Counted from the first letter of the stretch, positions 44,181 through 52,784 are shown. The stretch: DNA of 64,000 nucleotides from CAYGYG01 sp964354155 (GCA_964354155.1 CAYGYG010000005.1:62001-126000), one strand, 5' to 3'. A program made the numbers and translations. Notes: a model not told the origin generated them from the sequence alone.

Positions 44181-44558
44181 ATGAGCTTGATCGGTGACTC
44201 TCCTGAAAAAAGACGCTACAATCTCTCAATAATAGCAGTGGGTATTGCTACTTTGCCTACGCTGTTAGGTTTTCTTCTGAAGTCAGAATTCCTGATACTT
44301 GCAGGTTCCGGCATCACCTTGGCCGCTGGAGTATTCTATGCAAAATACAAGACGGCATACTACCTGTACGATTTCAGGAAATTCAAGAAGAACACTGGAG
44401 CGAGAATAGTAACGTTCGTGCCCGTACTTCTAGTAGTAACAGGTTGTTTGTCAGTACTTCTAGGATGGCTTCTCACTGTTTTGCCCCTGCTTGCCGGGGG
44501 TATTGTTGTCTTAGGGTATAGTATATGCAGCATGATCTTTCGCATCTTCAAGAAGTAG
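44181..44558 (+). CDS. Four-helix membrane protein, putative immunity protein for RHS tip 4
   Basis: 125 residues starting at ATG 44181, one base after the cassette 4 stop. Four hydrophobic segments are evident: IIAVGIATLPTLLGFLL, FLILAGSGITLAAGVFYA, IVTFVPVLLVVTGCLSVLLG and LTVLPLLAGGIVVLGYSI. No enzyme motif. Immunity proteins against membrane-damaging toxins are typically small multi-pass proteins, so the pairing with tip 4 is reasonable but inferred. Base composition is more AT-rich than the housekeeping genes. Confidence 0.55.
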   Translation: MSLIGDSPEKRRYNLSIIAVGIATLPTLLGFLLKSEFLILAGSGITLAAGVFYAKYKTAYYLYDFRKFKKNTGARIVTFVPVLLVVTGCLSVLLGWLLTVLPLLAGGIVVLGYSICSMIFRIFKK

Positions 44559-44667
44559 TGCCTTGTTTCAGCGATGTTTGGACATTCCGAATCAGAGACG
44601 AAGGGAATGATAGCATCCGGGTGGCCCAGAGAACGATCTCGGTCGGCAAATGTTTCTTGCCTCTTCC

Positions 44668-44707
44668 TCATTTTGTCATTTAGTCAATTAACGAAATGAC
44701 AAAATGA
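44668..44707. repeat. Perfect 14-bp inverted repeat
   Basis: TCATTTTGTCATTT (44668-44681) and AAATGACAAAATGA (44694-44707) around a 12-base loop. No T tract follows on either strand. It lies in the 371-base gap 44559-44929 after the RHS cluster, where I see no gene. Confidence 0.9.
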
Positions 44708-44776
44708 CGGGGCAATACGGAGTCCCATGGAACATGCGTCAATAAAACGCTACTCGCCCCTCGTTCGAACGCCCCG

Positions 44777-44806
44777 CCGGTTAGTAAGCCGGTTTTCTTT
44801 TCTCTT
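44777..44806 (+). terminator. Likely terminator after the RHS cluster
   Basis: CCGGTT (44777-44782) pairs with AGCCGG (44787-44792, one G-T wobble) around an AGTA loop, followed by TTTTCTTTTCTCTT. It would separate the RHS toxin cluster from the next promoter. Confidence 0.6.
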
Positions 44807-44870
44807 CTCACCCTGGAGAAATTCACCTTTCTCGGCCACGGATTGAAGAAAGGGGGGGTACATTAATGAG

Positions 44871-44898
44871 TTGACTTTTGAAAGAAACGAGGGATAAT
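44871..44898 (+). promoter_or_regulatory. Promoter for the small basic protein and downstream genes
   Basis: TTGACT (44871-44876), 16-base spacer, GATAAT (44893-44898). The leader of about 25 bases contains AGGAGG (44917-44922) seven bases before ATG 44930. Confidence 0.75.
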
Positions 44899-44929
44899 AC
44901 TGACCGAGAAGCTTTCAGGAGGTCATGCT

Positions 44930-45094
44930 ATGGAGCGCAGGAAGAAAGTTCGCAGAAAAGTTCCAAGGCGGCGGCTGTTGAGCGAGAAGGAATTCCGGCG
45001 CCTGATCGAAACCGGCAAGGTCACCAAAGAGGACCGCCGCTTGTGGAAAGAACAGCGGCGAAAGCCTCGGCGCAAGGTCCAGTACGGCGTCTGA
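44930..45094 (+). CDS. 54-residue highly basic protein, unknown
   Basis: MERRKKVRRKVPRRRLL opens a 54-residue protein that ends KPRRKVQYGV. About 40 percent of its residues are Arg or Lys. The middle (SEKEFRRLIETGKVTKEDRR) looks helical. A well-placed AGGAGG and promoter support it as a real gene. The charge suggests binding to nucleic acid or the ribosome, but I recognise no family. It is followed after 63 bases by a PyrE-like gene in the same direction. Confidence 0.6.
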   Translation: MERRKKVRRKVPRRRLLSEKEFRRLIETGKVTKEDRRLWKEQRRKPRRKVQYGV

Positions 45095-45157
45095 GCGGCT
45101 GGTTGTGCGGCGGCCGATGGTGATCGGGGTTGCCGCCGAAAGGATTGATCGACGGAA

Positions 45158-46177
45158 ATGAACCCGGAAATGGATTTCGGCAAAATCGCGTTCAAAACGG
45201 TTGAACTGATCGATAAGACGATTGTCCAGGCCGAAACCGCGCGGAAGTTCACGATTGACGAAGTGAGCACCTCCTTTCTGAATACCTATCAGTCGAAAAT
45301 CGACCCGAAGGTAAGCCTGGGACCTAAGACGGTTGAGATGAATGCCACGACATTCACGCTGGAAGTCAAAGCCCGTCCGTCAGGGACGATAATCCACATC
45401 ATCGAGTATCAGTCCTCAATGGGCCTGACCTGCGAGTGCTACAACGCCGGTGAGGCGGAACGGCTGTTTCGAATCTTGCGCGGACAGAAGATAAGACACC
45501 CGGCCATTGAGAACATCAAGGACGAGATGGAACTCGTGGTCGCGACCATTCTGTGGGAAACCGGGGCGGTCGAGATCAGCCTCGGTGACATCAAGCCGTT
45601 TTTCACGATTGACAATCAACCGTGCCCGATCTACATCGACGTGCGGCGGCTTACCCAGTATCCTTCAGAGTACGAGATCATCCTTGCCTATGCCAAGGAG
45701 CTGATCGGCGAGGATTTTGATTTCGTCTGCGGGGGCGAGGCCGGCGGTCTGATGTTTGCGTCTGACCTGGCGCGTATGCTGAACAAGCCCAAGATCTGGG
45801 TACGCGAGAGGCCCAAGTCGTATCCGGGCGCATCGCAGATCGAAGGGGTGAAGCCCCATGAGCTGTTTGGCAAAGTGGTGCTGCTCGTTGAGGATGCGAT
45901 TGCCACCGGCAACAAGAAGCAGATATTCATTCAGGCCTTGAAGAACTGCGGCGCGATTGTGAACAAATGCTTGGTCATCTTTGACCGGGGTGAGGGCGGC
46001 GCAGAACTGGTGAAGAAGGAGGATGTTGATTTCTACTCCCTGACCAACATCGAGGTTGCTTTCTGGAAACACCGGGCCGAATTTCTCCGGCGCGGCTACT
46101 TCACCGACAAGGAACAGAATGAGCTGGAGAGTTACTTGGAGAACCCCCGGCAATGGCGCGCAAAATCAAACCGGTAA
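45158..46177 (+). CDS. Orotate phosphoribosyltransferase-like protein with N-terminal extension
   Basis: 339 residues. From about residue 150 the protein resembles orotate phosphoribosyltransferase: PIYIDVRRLTQYPSEYEIIL, CGGEAGGLMFASDLA, KIWVRERPKSYPGASQIEGV and the PRPP-binding VVLLVEDAIATGNKK (acidic pair Glu-Asp rather than Asp-Asp). The first 145 residues are an extra domain I do not recognise. PyrE would join orotate to PRPP and complete a pathway with pyrB and pyrC elsewhere in the window; another purine or pyrimidine base is possible. It overlaps panB by 25 bases. Confidence 0.7.
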   Translation: MNPEMDFGKIAFKTVELIDKTIVQAETARKFTIDEVSTSFLNTYQSKIDPKVSLGPKTVEMNATTFTLEVKARPSGTIIHIIEYQSSMGLTCECYNAGEAERLFRILRGQKIRHPAIENIKDEMELVVATILWETGAVEISLGDIKPFFTIDNQPCPIYIDVRRLTQYPSEYEIILAYAKELIGEDFDFVCGGEAGGLMFASDLARMLNKPKIWVRERPKSYPGASQIEGVKPHELFGKVVLLVEDAIATGNKKQIFIQALKNCGAIVNKCLVIFDRGEGGAELVKKEDVDFYSLTNIEVAFWKHRAEFLRRGYFTDKEQNELESYLENPRQWRAKSNR

Positions 46178-46959
46178 CAATAAAAATTCTGCAGGCGATG
46201 AAAGAGCGCGGGGAGAAGATTGTGGCACTTACCGCCTACGACTACATCACGGCCCGGATCTTAGACGACGTCGGTGTCGACCTGATCTTAGTTGGTGATT
46301 CCGCGGCCAACGTATTCGCCGGGGAGACAACAACGCTCGGGATCGGCCTGGAAGAGATGCTCTATCACACGCGCATCGTAGCGCGGGCGGCCCGGCGGGC
46401 TTTAGTCGTCGGGGACATGCCATTCATGTCGTTTCATCTTTCCCGGGGCAAGACGGTGGCGAATGCCGGACGATTCCTGCGGGCCGGCGCCAAAGCCGTG
46501 AAGGTCGAAGGCGCCCAGCCGATCATTCGCACGATTCGCTATCTGGTCCAGATCGGGATCCCGGTCATGGGCCATCTCGGACTCTTGCCGCAGTCAGTGC
46601 ACCAGTTGGGCGGCCTTGACCTTCAGGGAACTACGGAGAAGGATCAGGAACGGATTCTAGCGGAAGCAAAACTCCTTGAGCAGGCCGGCTGTTTTGCCCT
46701 CGTGCTCGAGAAGATACCGGCCGGTTTGGGAAAGCGGATTACCGAAAGCGTCAGAATTCCGACCATCGGCATCGGGGCCGGGCCGCACTGCGATGGGCAG
46801 ATCCTGGTCATCTATGACATGCTCGGGCTTTTCCGAAAGTTGAGACCGCAGTTCGTCAAGCGGTACGCCGAGCTCAACCAGACGATCAGAAAGGCCGTCG
46901 GTCGGTTTCGGGAGGAAGTGAAAGCGGGAAAGTTTCCGGCCAGGAAGCATTCGTTCTAA
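46153..46959 (+). CDS. panB: 3-methyl-2-oxobutanoate hydroxymethyltransferase
   Basis: 268 residues. VALTAYDYITARILDDVGVD, LILVGDSAANV (metal-binding Asp), VVGDMPFMSF, KVEGAQP and the IGIGAGPHCDGQILV loop are PanB hallmarks. It makes ketopantoate for pantothenate and CoA. No panC or panD is adjacent. The start is inside the preceding gene. It converges on a DUF362 gene with only five bases between the stops. Confidence 0.95.
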   Translation: MARKIKPVTIKILQAMKERGEKIVALTAYDYITARILDDVGVDLILVGDSAANVFAGETTTLGIGLEEMLYHTRIVARAARRALVVGDMPFMSFHLSRGKTVANAGRFLRAGAKAVKVEGAQPIIRTIRYLVQIGIPVMGHLGLLPQSVHQLGGLDLQGTTEKDQERILAEAKLLEQAGCFALVLEKIPAGLGKRITESVRIPTIGIGAGPHCDGQILVIYDMLGLFRKLRPQFVKRYAELNQTIRKAVGRFREEVKAGKFPARKHSF

Positions 46960-46964
46960 CCCGG

Positions 46965-48053
46965 TCAAGAAGGTCGGCGGGCATAACTCTGGAATAACAC
47001 GCCCCACTCAGTCTTGAGTATTTTCTTAACCCGGCGCTTGCCGATCAAATTATACCAGAAGACATCGTGATACAGCCTTGAGGCAAAATACGACCAGGGC
47101 ACGAGCCAAGTTCTAAGAAGAAGGTGTTCAAAAGGTCTCAGAAAACCATAGTAGATCGCCTTCTGGCCACGCGAGGCGAGAGTCTCTTTGACTTTGAACC
47201 CGAAATTCACGCGGCTCGTATCCGCGCCGACGACTTTGATGTCGCGGGGGTCTCCCTTGCCCAGCCCTTTTTCATGAGCAATTCGAATGTAGCGCAGCGC
47301 CATCGGGTCGAACCCCATCATCTTTGCGGCCACCGCGTCGATGGCGACCATATCACCGCTGGCCAGGACGTAATTTTTCACGTGCGGCACCATGGCCCGC
47401 GGGCCGGCGCCATCACCGGCGATCGTACCGTCCATGACCGCGAAAATACCGGGGTGAATCTCCTTTTGAATCATCAGAAGGTCAACCAAGGTTTCATGAA
47501 TGACGCGGTGCGTCCAATGGCGATTGTCGTTGAGCAGGCCGCCGAAGGCATTCTTCATCGCGCCGGTCGTGGTCGTGAAAACGTGCGTCTTCATGGTGGG
47601 CAGATGGACCGCATTCCGGCCCATCATCAGGTCCGGAATCTGGATGCCGTCCGGAAAAATTTTGTCCAGGACGAGAAGCTTCCCTTGAGGGCGGTAGACG
47701 ATCCATTTGACGCCGGGTTTGTATAGGTAGTGAAATCGTAGACCGTACTTCTCGAGGACGGAAACAAGGTGATTGTTGACCGCGCCGACTTCCGGGTCAA
47801 CCACCACGGTCCGATTCTGGGCGGGGACAAGGCCGTGATACCCGGCCGCGGTCAGGGTCCGGGTGACGCCATCGAACTGCCAGGGCGTGGTTGAGCAGGC
47901 TGGATAGTAGTGTTGCCAGGAGATGTTGATCTTCAATATCGTTTCGGTGCCCGAAGGCAGGCAGGCGCGGAACTGCGCGAGTTCCATTGCCCGCGCAATG
48001 TCATCAAGCACGGTCGAGGGGGTGGTTTTAAGAACCGAGACGGTGGATCGCAT
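46965..48053 (-). CDS. DUF362 domain protein without ferredoxin module
   Basis: 362 residues. DUF362 features are ETILKINISWQHYYPAC, HLPTMKTHVFTTTTGAMKNA, MDGTIAGDGAGPR and DAVAAKMMGFDPMALRYI. Unlike the homologue at 16898-18007 it has no cysteine clusters; its C-terminus is instead basic and aromatic (YGFLRPFEHLLLRTWLVPWS), perhaps membrane-associated. Function unknown. It lies 29 bases downstream of the UbiA prenyltransferase gene and no ribosome-binding site is evident. Confidence 0.8.
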   Translation of the reverse strand: MRSTVSVLKTTPSTVLDDIARAMELAQFRACLPSGTETILKINISWQHYYPACSTTPWQFDGVTRTLTAAGYHGLVPAQNRTVVVDPEVGAVNNHLVSVLEKYGLRFHYLYKPGVKWIVYRPQGKLLVLDKIFPDGIQIPDLMMGRNAVHLPTMKTHVFTTTTGAMKNAFGGLLNDNRHWTHRVIHETLVDLLMIQKEIHPGIFAVMDGTIAGDGAGPRAMVPHVKNYVLASGDMVAIDAVAAKMMGFDPMALRYIRIAHEKGLGKGDPRDIKVVGADTSRVNFGFKVKETLASRGQKAIYYGFLRPFEHLLLRTWLVPWSYFASRLYHDVFWYNLIGKRRVKKILKTEWGVLFQSYARRPS

Positions 48054-48082
48054 TGCTCAGGAGGGTGGCGAGTCCTTCGTTC

Positions 48083-48955
48083 TCAAACCCTGATGTAGAT
48101 CATCAGCATGCAGGCGATAATCCACAACACGACGTCAACGAGCAGCGGCCCGTCGCGGTACAGCGCCCGTTCCGGGGCGTCGGCCAGCCCCTTCTTATAA
48201 ATTATGTAGAGGTACCGGAAGATCCCGTAGATGACGAACGGAATCGTGAAGACGAGATTCTTGGTGCCGAACTTGGCGACGGTCTCGGTTGAGAGCGTGT
48301 AAAGGCAGTAGGAAACCAGCGTTGCCGAGGTGACGACCGCAATCATCTGATCTAAGAGCACCGGCGAATAGTATGATAGTGCGGGACGATGTGCCGGCGC
48401 GTTGTCCTCGAGCAGGATAAGCTCAAAGCGCCGCTTGCTGATAGCCAAGAATAACGAGAGTAGGATCGTGCAGATTATTAGCCAGGAAGATATCTCAACA
48501 TTAATCACCGCGGCGCCGGCGGCAGCCCGGATCACGAATCCCAACGCCAGGGTTAAAACATCCAGGATCACAACGTGTTTTAAGTAGAGGGTATAGGCCA
48601 TCATGGCGACTGAGTAGGCGACGATCAGCAGGAAGAGACGACGGTCAGCGGCAAAAGCCCAGACCAGGCCGGCAATGATCAACATCGAGCCGATCCAGCT
48701 GGCGGTGGACGGTGAAATAAGTCCGGCGGCCAGAGGGCGCCTTGCCTTGCGGGGATGGAGCCGGTCTTCAAAGACGTCGAAAATGTCGTTGATGATGTAG
48801 TTGCCGCTGGCAACCAGCGTGAAGATGAAGAAGGCCTGAACCACCTTGGCGAGGTCGGCGGTGTTGTTAAGATGACGGGCGAAGATGATGCCGGCAAAGA
48901 CGACGAGGTTCTTGGCCCACTGGGTTGGCCTGAGGATTTTAAACCAGACGGTCAT
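48083..48955 (-). CDS. UbiA family prenyltransferase (decaprenyl-phosphate phosphoribosyltransferase-like)
   Basis: 290 residues with about eight or nine membrane helices. LRPTQWAKNLVVFAG and the first Asp-rich motif NDIFDVFEDRLHPRKARRP are typical of the branch that transfers phosphoribose from PRPP to polyprenyl phosphate, the first step to decaprenyl-phosphoryl arabinose in actinobacteria. YTLYLKHVVILDVLTLALGF is in the second motif region. The acceptor here is unknown; a cell-surface pentose donor would be the prediction. It is probably co-transcribed with the PmbA-like gene (36-base gap) and the DUF362 gene. Confidence 0.8.
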   Translation of the reverse strand: MTVWFKILRPTQWAKNLVVFAGIIFARHLNNTADLAKVVQAFFIFTLVASGNYIINDIFDVFEDRLHPRKARRPLAAGLISPSTASWIGSMLIIAGLVWAFAADRRLFLLIVAYSVAMMAYTLYLKHVVILDVLTLALGFVIRAAAGAAVINVEISSWLIICTILLSLFLAISKRRFELILLEDNAPAHRPALSYYSPVLLDQMIAVVTSATLVSYCLYTLSTETVAKFGTKNLVFTIPFVIYGIFRYLYIIYKKGLADAPERALYRDGPLLVDVVLWIIACMLMIYIRV

Positions 48956-48991
48956 GTCGAACGTGGAGATCTCACGAGCCCAAGTGTCTTC

Positions 48992-50356
48992 TTAGAATTG
49001 AGTCGTGCCGCTGAAATTGAACCCGTCGATCTTGAGGGCCGGGACGATACTGCCGACTGCGTAGCGGCCGCCGTAGCCGGCGCCGCCGCCCACCAGCGTG
49101 GTCTTCTTTGAGATGGCGACAATGCGGTTGAGGGCTTCCAGAACCGATTGGGTAAAGCGGAGGTTCTTCACGCCCCGTGTGACCGCGCCATTTTCGACGA
49201 GAAATGTGCCGTCGCGCGTCATGCCGGTGATGATCGTCTTCATCGGCTCAACCGTGTTGGTGTAGTGGAATCGGGTCACGAGGATCCCTTTTTGAGTCGA
49301 TTTGACCATCTGCTCCAGGGAGCTTTCCCCGCCTTTCATCACCAGGTTAACCGCGACCGGCCCCATGTAGTTGGGCTGGGCCAGGGCATGACCGGTCGAT
49401 TCCTTACCCTCTTTGAAGGCGGTGAGAGAATCATATGCCAAGTCCCGGGCGACACCCTTTTCGACCAGCTTGATCCGTTTCCTTGGCATGCCTTCGAAAT
49501 CGAATGGAAACGCGAACCCTTTCTTGCTATAGGCGTCGTCGATGATGGTTACCCGATCGTCGACAATTTTCGTACCGAGTTTTCCCTTGAGAAAAGAACG
49601 ACCCTCATGGTACGTTTTGGCGCCGAATCCAAGGAAATTGAAAAAGTCGAGCATTTCGGCGACCGCGGCCGGCTCCAGAATGACCGTGTAGCGGCCGGCG
49701 GGCATATCGATCGGGTCCCGGCTGGCCCGAAGCTTGTCGCGGGCGACCTCGGCGCATTTGACCGGCTTGATCGCGCGGACGTCGCGCGAGGCCGCTTCAG
49801 CGTATCCGGTGGAACTCTCGCCCATCATCACGACATTGCAATAGGCGTCGGTGGTCTGGTTATAAACCATGATGCCCAGAGAATTACCGATGCCGATTTG
49901 ACTAGTTCCGGTCGTAAAGGAGCCGTAGCTCTTGACGCCGGCCTCACGTGCCACCTCGGTTATCGATTTGACCGCGTCCGCCCGCTTCTGGGGGCTGAAT
50001 GCCGCGGTCGGGGGGAAGAAGGTCAAGGTCGAACGGTACGCTTTCTTGCCGGCAAAGGGCAGGGTCCGGAAATCGGGATTCTCGGGCTGGAGTCTGGTGA
50101 TGGCCACGGCGTTGTCGAGTGTCTCGGTCAATTTGTCCTTGCCGCAATGGTTGGTGGATGCGATACCGATGCGGCTGCCGATTACGGTGCGGATCGTGAT
50201 TGCCACATTCTCCTCACCGACGTTTTGATGGATATAGTTGTTGGCGTAGCGGGTTAAATACGAGGTGAAGCACGAGACCAGGACTTCGGTCTGGTCCGCG
50301 CGGCTCCTTTTGAGAACGAACCCAATCAAATCCAGTATTTTCTTCTTACCGAGCAT
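48992..50356 (-). CDS. TldD/PmbA family protein, TldE (PmbA)-like
   Basis: 454 residues. PmbA-type features are YHQ-like N-terminal strands (YANNYIHQNVGEENVAITI), TTDAYCNVVMMGE, RDPIDMPAGRYTVILEP and GHALAQPNYMGP. The HExxxH zinc motif of the TldD subunit is absent, so this is the TldE/PmbA partner, which needs TldD for proteolysis of modified peptides; no tldD is in the window. ATG 50356 is used because GGAGG lies four bases before it; ATG 50359 is adjacent to it. A promoter lies at 50427-50454. Confidence 0.85.
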   Translation of the reverse strand: MLGKKKILDLIGFVLKRSRADQTEVLVSCFTSYLTRYANNYIHQNVGEENVAITIRTVIGSRIGIASTNHCGKDKLTETLDNAVAITRLQPENPDFRTLPFAGKKAYRSTLTFFPPTAAFSPQKRADAVKSITEVAREAGVKSYGSFTTGTSQIGIGNSLGIMVYNQTTDAYCNVVMMGESSTGYAEAASRDVRAIKPVKCAEVARDKLRASRDPIDMPAGRYTVILEPAAVAEMLDFFNFLGFGAKTYHEGRSFLKGKLGTKIVDDRVTIIDDAYSKKGFAFPFDFEGMPRKRIKLVEKGVARDLAYDSLTAFKEGKESTGHALAQPNYMGPVAVNLVMKGGESSLEQMVKSTQKGILVTRFHYTNTVEPMKTIITGMTRDGTFLVENGAVTRGVKNLRFTQSVLEALNRIVAISKKTTLVGGGAGYGGRYAVGSIVPALKIDGFNFSGTTQF

Positions 50357-50426
50357 CATACCTCCCGAATGGCTGACGGTGCTTTGCTTGCCGGGTATAA
50401 GGTAAAAAAAGCATTCCTACCCAGTC

Positions 50427-50454
50427 ATTATAAGGGAAACCGACGGTTTGTCAA
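50427..50454 (-). promoter_or_regulatory. Promoter of the PmbA-like gene
   Basis: Minus strand: TTGACA (50454-50449), 16-base spacer, TATAAT (50432-50427). A leader of about 65 bases with a Shine-Dalgarno sequence precedes the start at 50356. Confidence 0.85.
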
Positions 50455-50519
50455 TGGACTTAGTGGGTCTTAAGTCCTGATTTATTTGGAGATTGTTGGT
50501 CGGGCGCGACAAATCGCAC

Positions 50520-50546
50520 TTGACATTACCGATTTTTGGATATAAT
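50520..50546 (+). promoter_or_regulatory. Promoter of a hypothetical gene, probably leaderless
   Basis: TTGACA (50520-50525), 15-base spacer, TATAAT (50541-50546). The ATG at 50553 is six bases past the -10 box; an earlier in-frame ATG (50547) would lie upstream of the expected transcription start. Confidence 0.8.
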
Positions 50547-50552
50547 ATGGAT

Positions 50553-51509
50553 ATGAAATTACCCAAGGGCAAAGCGATTCTTGACAATGCCCAACTCCAA
50601 TTTGTAAACTTCGAAAACGTGCTTCATGCCGGCAAGCGCGAGCGGGCCCATAAGATCTCAGGGTATATTTCAATCATCTATCCGGACTCGGTGGACATAA
50701 TCTTCTTAAACCAGGGCGAACCGTTCAATGCCGCGCGGATAATGCCGAACGAACGGGGGCTGATTGGGATCAAAGAGGTGGTCGAGAAAGCCCGGAAGGC
50801 GGATTCAGGAATTATCTCTTCCTACGCGGTCGAACCGGTCTTGCTCGAGATGATTCTCGCAACGCTCACTCAGAAGCCGATCAAGGCCGATATCGACACG
50901 ACCAAGATTCAGCCCAAGACCCTGCTCGACCGCCTCGGGCACACCAAGTTCAACGGTTTTCTGTGGGTTAGGCATAACGTCGATGAATCGTTCATTCGGC
51001 TCGAGGATGGCGTCATCGCCGGTTGCTATATCGGCGGCCGGTCCGGCAGTGTCCACGATGAAGACAAAATAATGGAATTTCTGGGACTGCCTCACGTCAG
51101 AATCTCGGTCTTTGACAAGACGCCGGGGGGCAACGTTTCCCAGGCAACACCGTCGCAGCTTGAGATGTTTGTCAAGGTCTTCACGGCTCTGCACAAGGAA
51201 TTCGGCAAGGCGCTGGGGGCAGCCCTCGTGCTGAGGACGTCGAGCATTGCCAAAGAAACCAGCCAGAGGGAACACTCATTTCTCGCAAACTTCAAGATTA
51301 ATTCGGACCTGTCGGTTGTCGGCGAGGCGCTGGTTGAACCCGACATCCTCATCAAGGGCTTCGCACGCTGGCTCGATCTTATCTACGAATCGTTCTCGAC
51401 CTTTCTTGGGAAAGATGCGACCAAGATTGTCCAGGAAGCGATCAAGGACTACCGGTTTGCCTTGAAGGCGGCGAAATTCTTTGAACACACCAAGTGGAAG
51501 CTTGAATGA
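50553..51509 (+). CDS. Hypothetical protein, unknown function
   Basis: 318 residues beginning MKLPKGKAILDNAQLQFVNF. It is soluble and mixed alpha/beta. The segment SGYISIIYPDSVDIIFLNQG and the later FNGFLWVRHNVDESFIRLED read like two related beta units, recalling regulatory domains that sense or bind partners (DUF4388-like), but I cannot assign a family. The C-terminal third (FARWLDLIYESFSTFLG) is helical. It overlaps rsmI by four bases, so it is co-translated with it. Confidence 0.7.
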   Translation: MKLPKGKAILDNAQLQFVNFENVLHAGKRERAHKISGYISIIYPDSVDIIFLNQGEPFNAARIMPNERGLIGIKEVVEKARKADSGIISSYAVEPVLLEMILATLTQKPIKADIDTTKIQPKTLLDRLGHTKFNGFLWVRHNVDESFIRLEDGVIAGCYIGGRSGSVHDEDKIMEFLGLPHVRISVFDKTPGGNVSQATPSQLEMFVKVFTALHKEFGKALGAALVLRTSSIAKETSQREHSFLANFKINSDLSVVGEALVEPDILIKGFARWLDLIYESFSTFLGKDATKIVQEAIKDYRFALKAAKFFEHTKWKLE

Positions 51510-52186
51510 CCGAACCGGGACTGTACATCGTTTCCACACCCATCGGTAATCTCAAGGACATCACCCTGCGGGCCTTGGAAGTGCTCAAGGAAGTTGAGCT
51601 CGTTGCCTGCGAGGATACGCGGCATACTGGTATTCTGCTCAAGCACTACGGCATCGAGAACCGGCTGGTTTCATTTCACGATTTCAACAAGGCCGAACAA
51701 TCGCCGCCGATCATTAGACTGCTCAAGGAAAACCGCGCCGTCGCTTTGGTGACGGACGCGGGAACACCGGGCATATCGGACCCGGGATTCTATCTGGTGC
51801 GGGAGGCTCTTAAGAATGGCATCCGGGTGATTCCGGTACCAGGGGCCTCGGCGCTGCTGACCGCGCTGGTCGTTTCGGGCCTGCCGACCGACCACTTCGT
51901 GTTCGAAGGCTATCTGCCGAAACGACCGGGCCGGCGGGTCAAGCGACTCAGCGAATTGAGCCGGGAAACGAGGACCGTGCTGATCTATGAATCGCCGATG
52001 CGTATCAAGAAATTGCTTTCCGAGCTGGCGGCAACTTTCGGCGACCGCGAGATTGTCTTGGCCCGGGAGCTGACCAAGAAATTCGAGTCTTTCATCCGGG
52101 GTACGGTCAATTCGGTGGTCGAGGGCCTGGATCAGATCAAGCCGCGGGGCGAATACGTTGTCATGCTGAAAGGCCGTGATGATTGA
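51506..52186 (+). CDS. rsmI: 16S rRNA 2'-O-ribose C1402 methyltransferase RsmI
   Basis: 226 residues. LYIVSTPIGNLKDITLRAL, CEDTRHTGILL, LVTDAGTPGISDPG and PVPGASALLTAL are diagnostic of this tetrapyrrole-methylase-fold enzyme. It methylates the ribose of C1402 in the decoding centre. It overlaps its neighbours on both sides. Confidence 0.95.
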   Translation: MTEPGLYIVSTPIGNLKDITLRALEVLKEVELVACEDTRHTGILLKHYGIENRLVSFHDFNKAEQSPPIIRLLKENRAVALVTDAGTPGISDPGFYLVREALKNGIRVIPVPGASALLTALVVSGLPTDHFVFEGYLPKRPGRRVKRLSELSRETRTVLIYESPMRIKKLLSELAATFGDREIVLARELTKKFESFIRGTVNSVVEGLDQIKPRGEYVVMLKGRDD

Positions 52187-52784
52187 TCAAATAGCCAGTT
52201 TGCTCAAGAGAATCCTCCGGCCGGTCACCAAAGCGCTGGCGCTTTGGCACGTCGCGCCCAACGCGGTTACGTTCACCGGCTTCACCTTTTCCGTTGTCGG
52301 CGCATTCTTCTTCAGCCGGGGGCGCTTCACCGCGGGCGGCATTATGCTGCTGCTGAGCGGCTTTCTCGACATGATTGACGGTGAATTGTCGCGCCGCGAG
52401 AACCGGGTGACGCGCTTCGGGGCTTTTCTCGATTCAACTCTGGACCGGGCCGGTGAGTCGGCGGTCTTCACCGGAATCGCCCTGCATCTGGTCGGGCTCG
52501 ATGTTCGCTACGCCGCCCTGGCCATGGTTGCGTTGGCCGGTTCGCTCCTGGTCAGCTATACGCGGGCCCGGGCCGAAGGCCTGGACCTGCCCGGCCGGGT
52601 CGGCCTGTTCGAGCGGGGGGTACGCCTTTTCCTCTTGCTCGTGGGTTCATTCCTGGGGCCGAGGGTCATGACGGTCGTCCTTTTGATTCTCGTCCTCGGC
52701 ACGCTGTCGACGGTTGTCCATCGCGTGCTTTTTGTCTATGAGAAATATCGGGCCGGGGGGCCGGACCGAATGTCCGGCACGTAA
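52179..52784 (+). CDS. CDP-alcohol phosphatidyltransferase
   Basis: 201 residues with about five membrane helices. DMIDGELSRRENRVTRFGAF with LDSTLD is the metal-binding CDP-alcohol motif (Ser for Ala in the DGxxAR part). It makes a phospholipid head-group linkage from CDP-diacylglycerol. The acceptor (glycerol phosphate, inositol phosphate or another alcohol) cannot be told. ATG 52179 is used; GTG 52176 is adjacent. It overlaps rsmI by eight bases and hflX by one. Confidence 0.88.
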   Translation: MIDQIASLLKRILRPVTKALALWHVAPNAVTFTGFTFSVVGAFFFSRGRFTAGGIMLLLSGFLDMIDGELSRRENRVTRFGAFLDSTLDRAGESAVFTGIALHLVGLDVRYAALAMVALAGSLLVSYTRARAEGLDLPGRVGLFERGVRLFLLLVGSFLGPRVMTVVLLILVLGTLSTVVHRVLFVYEKYRAGGPDRMSGT

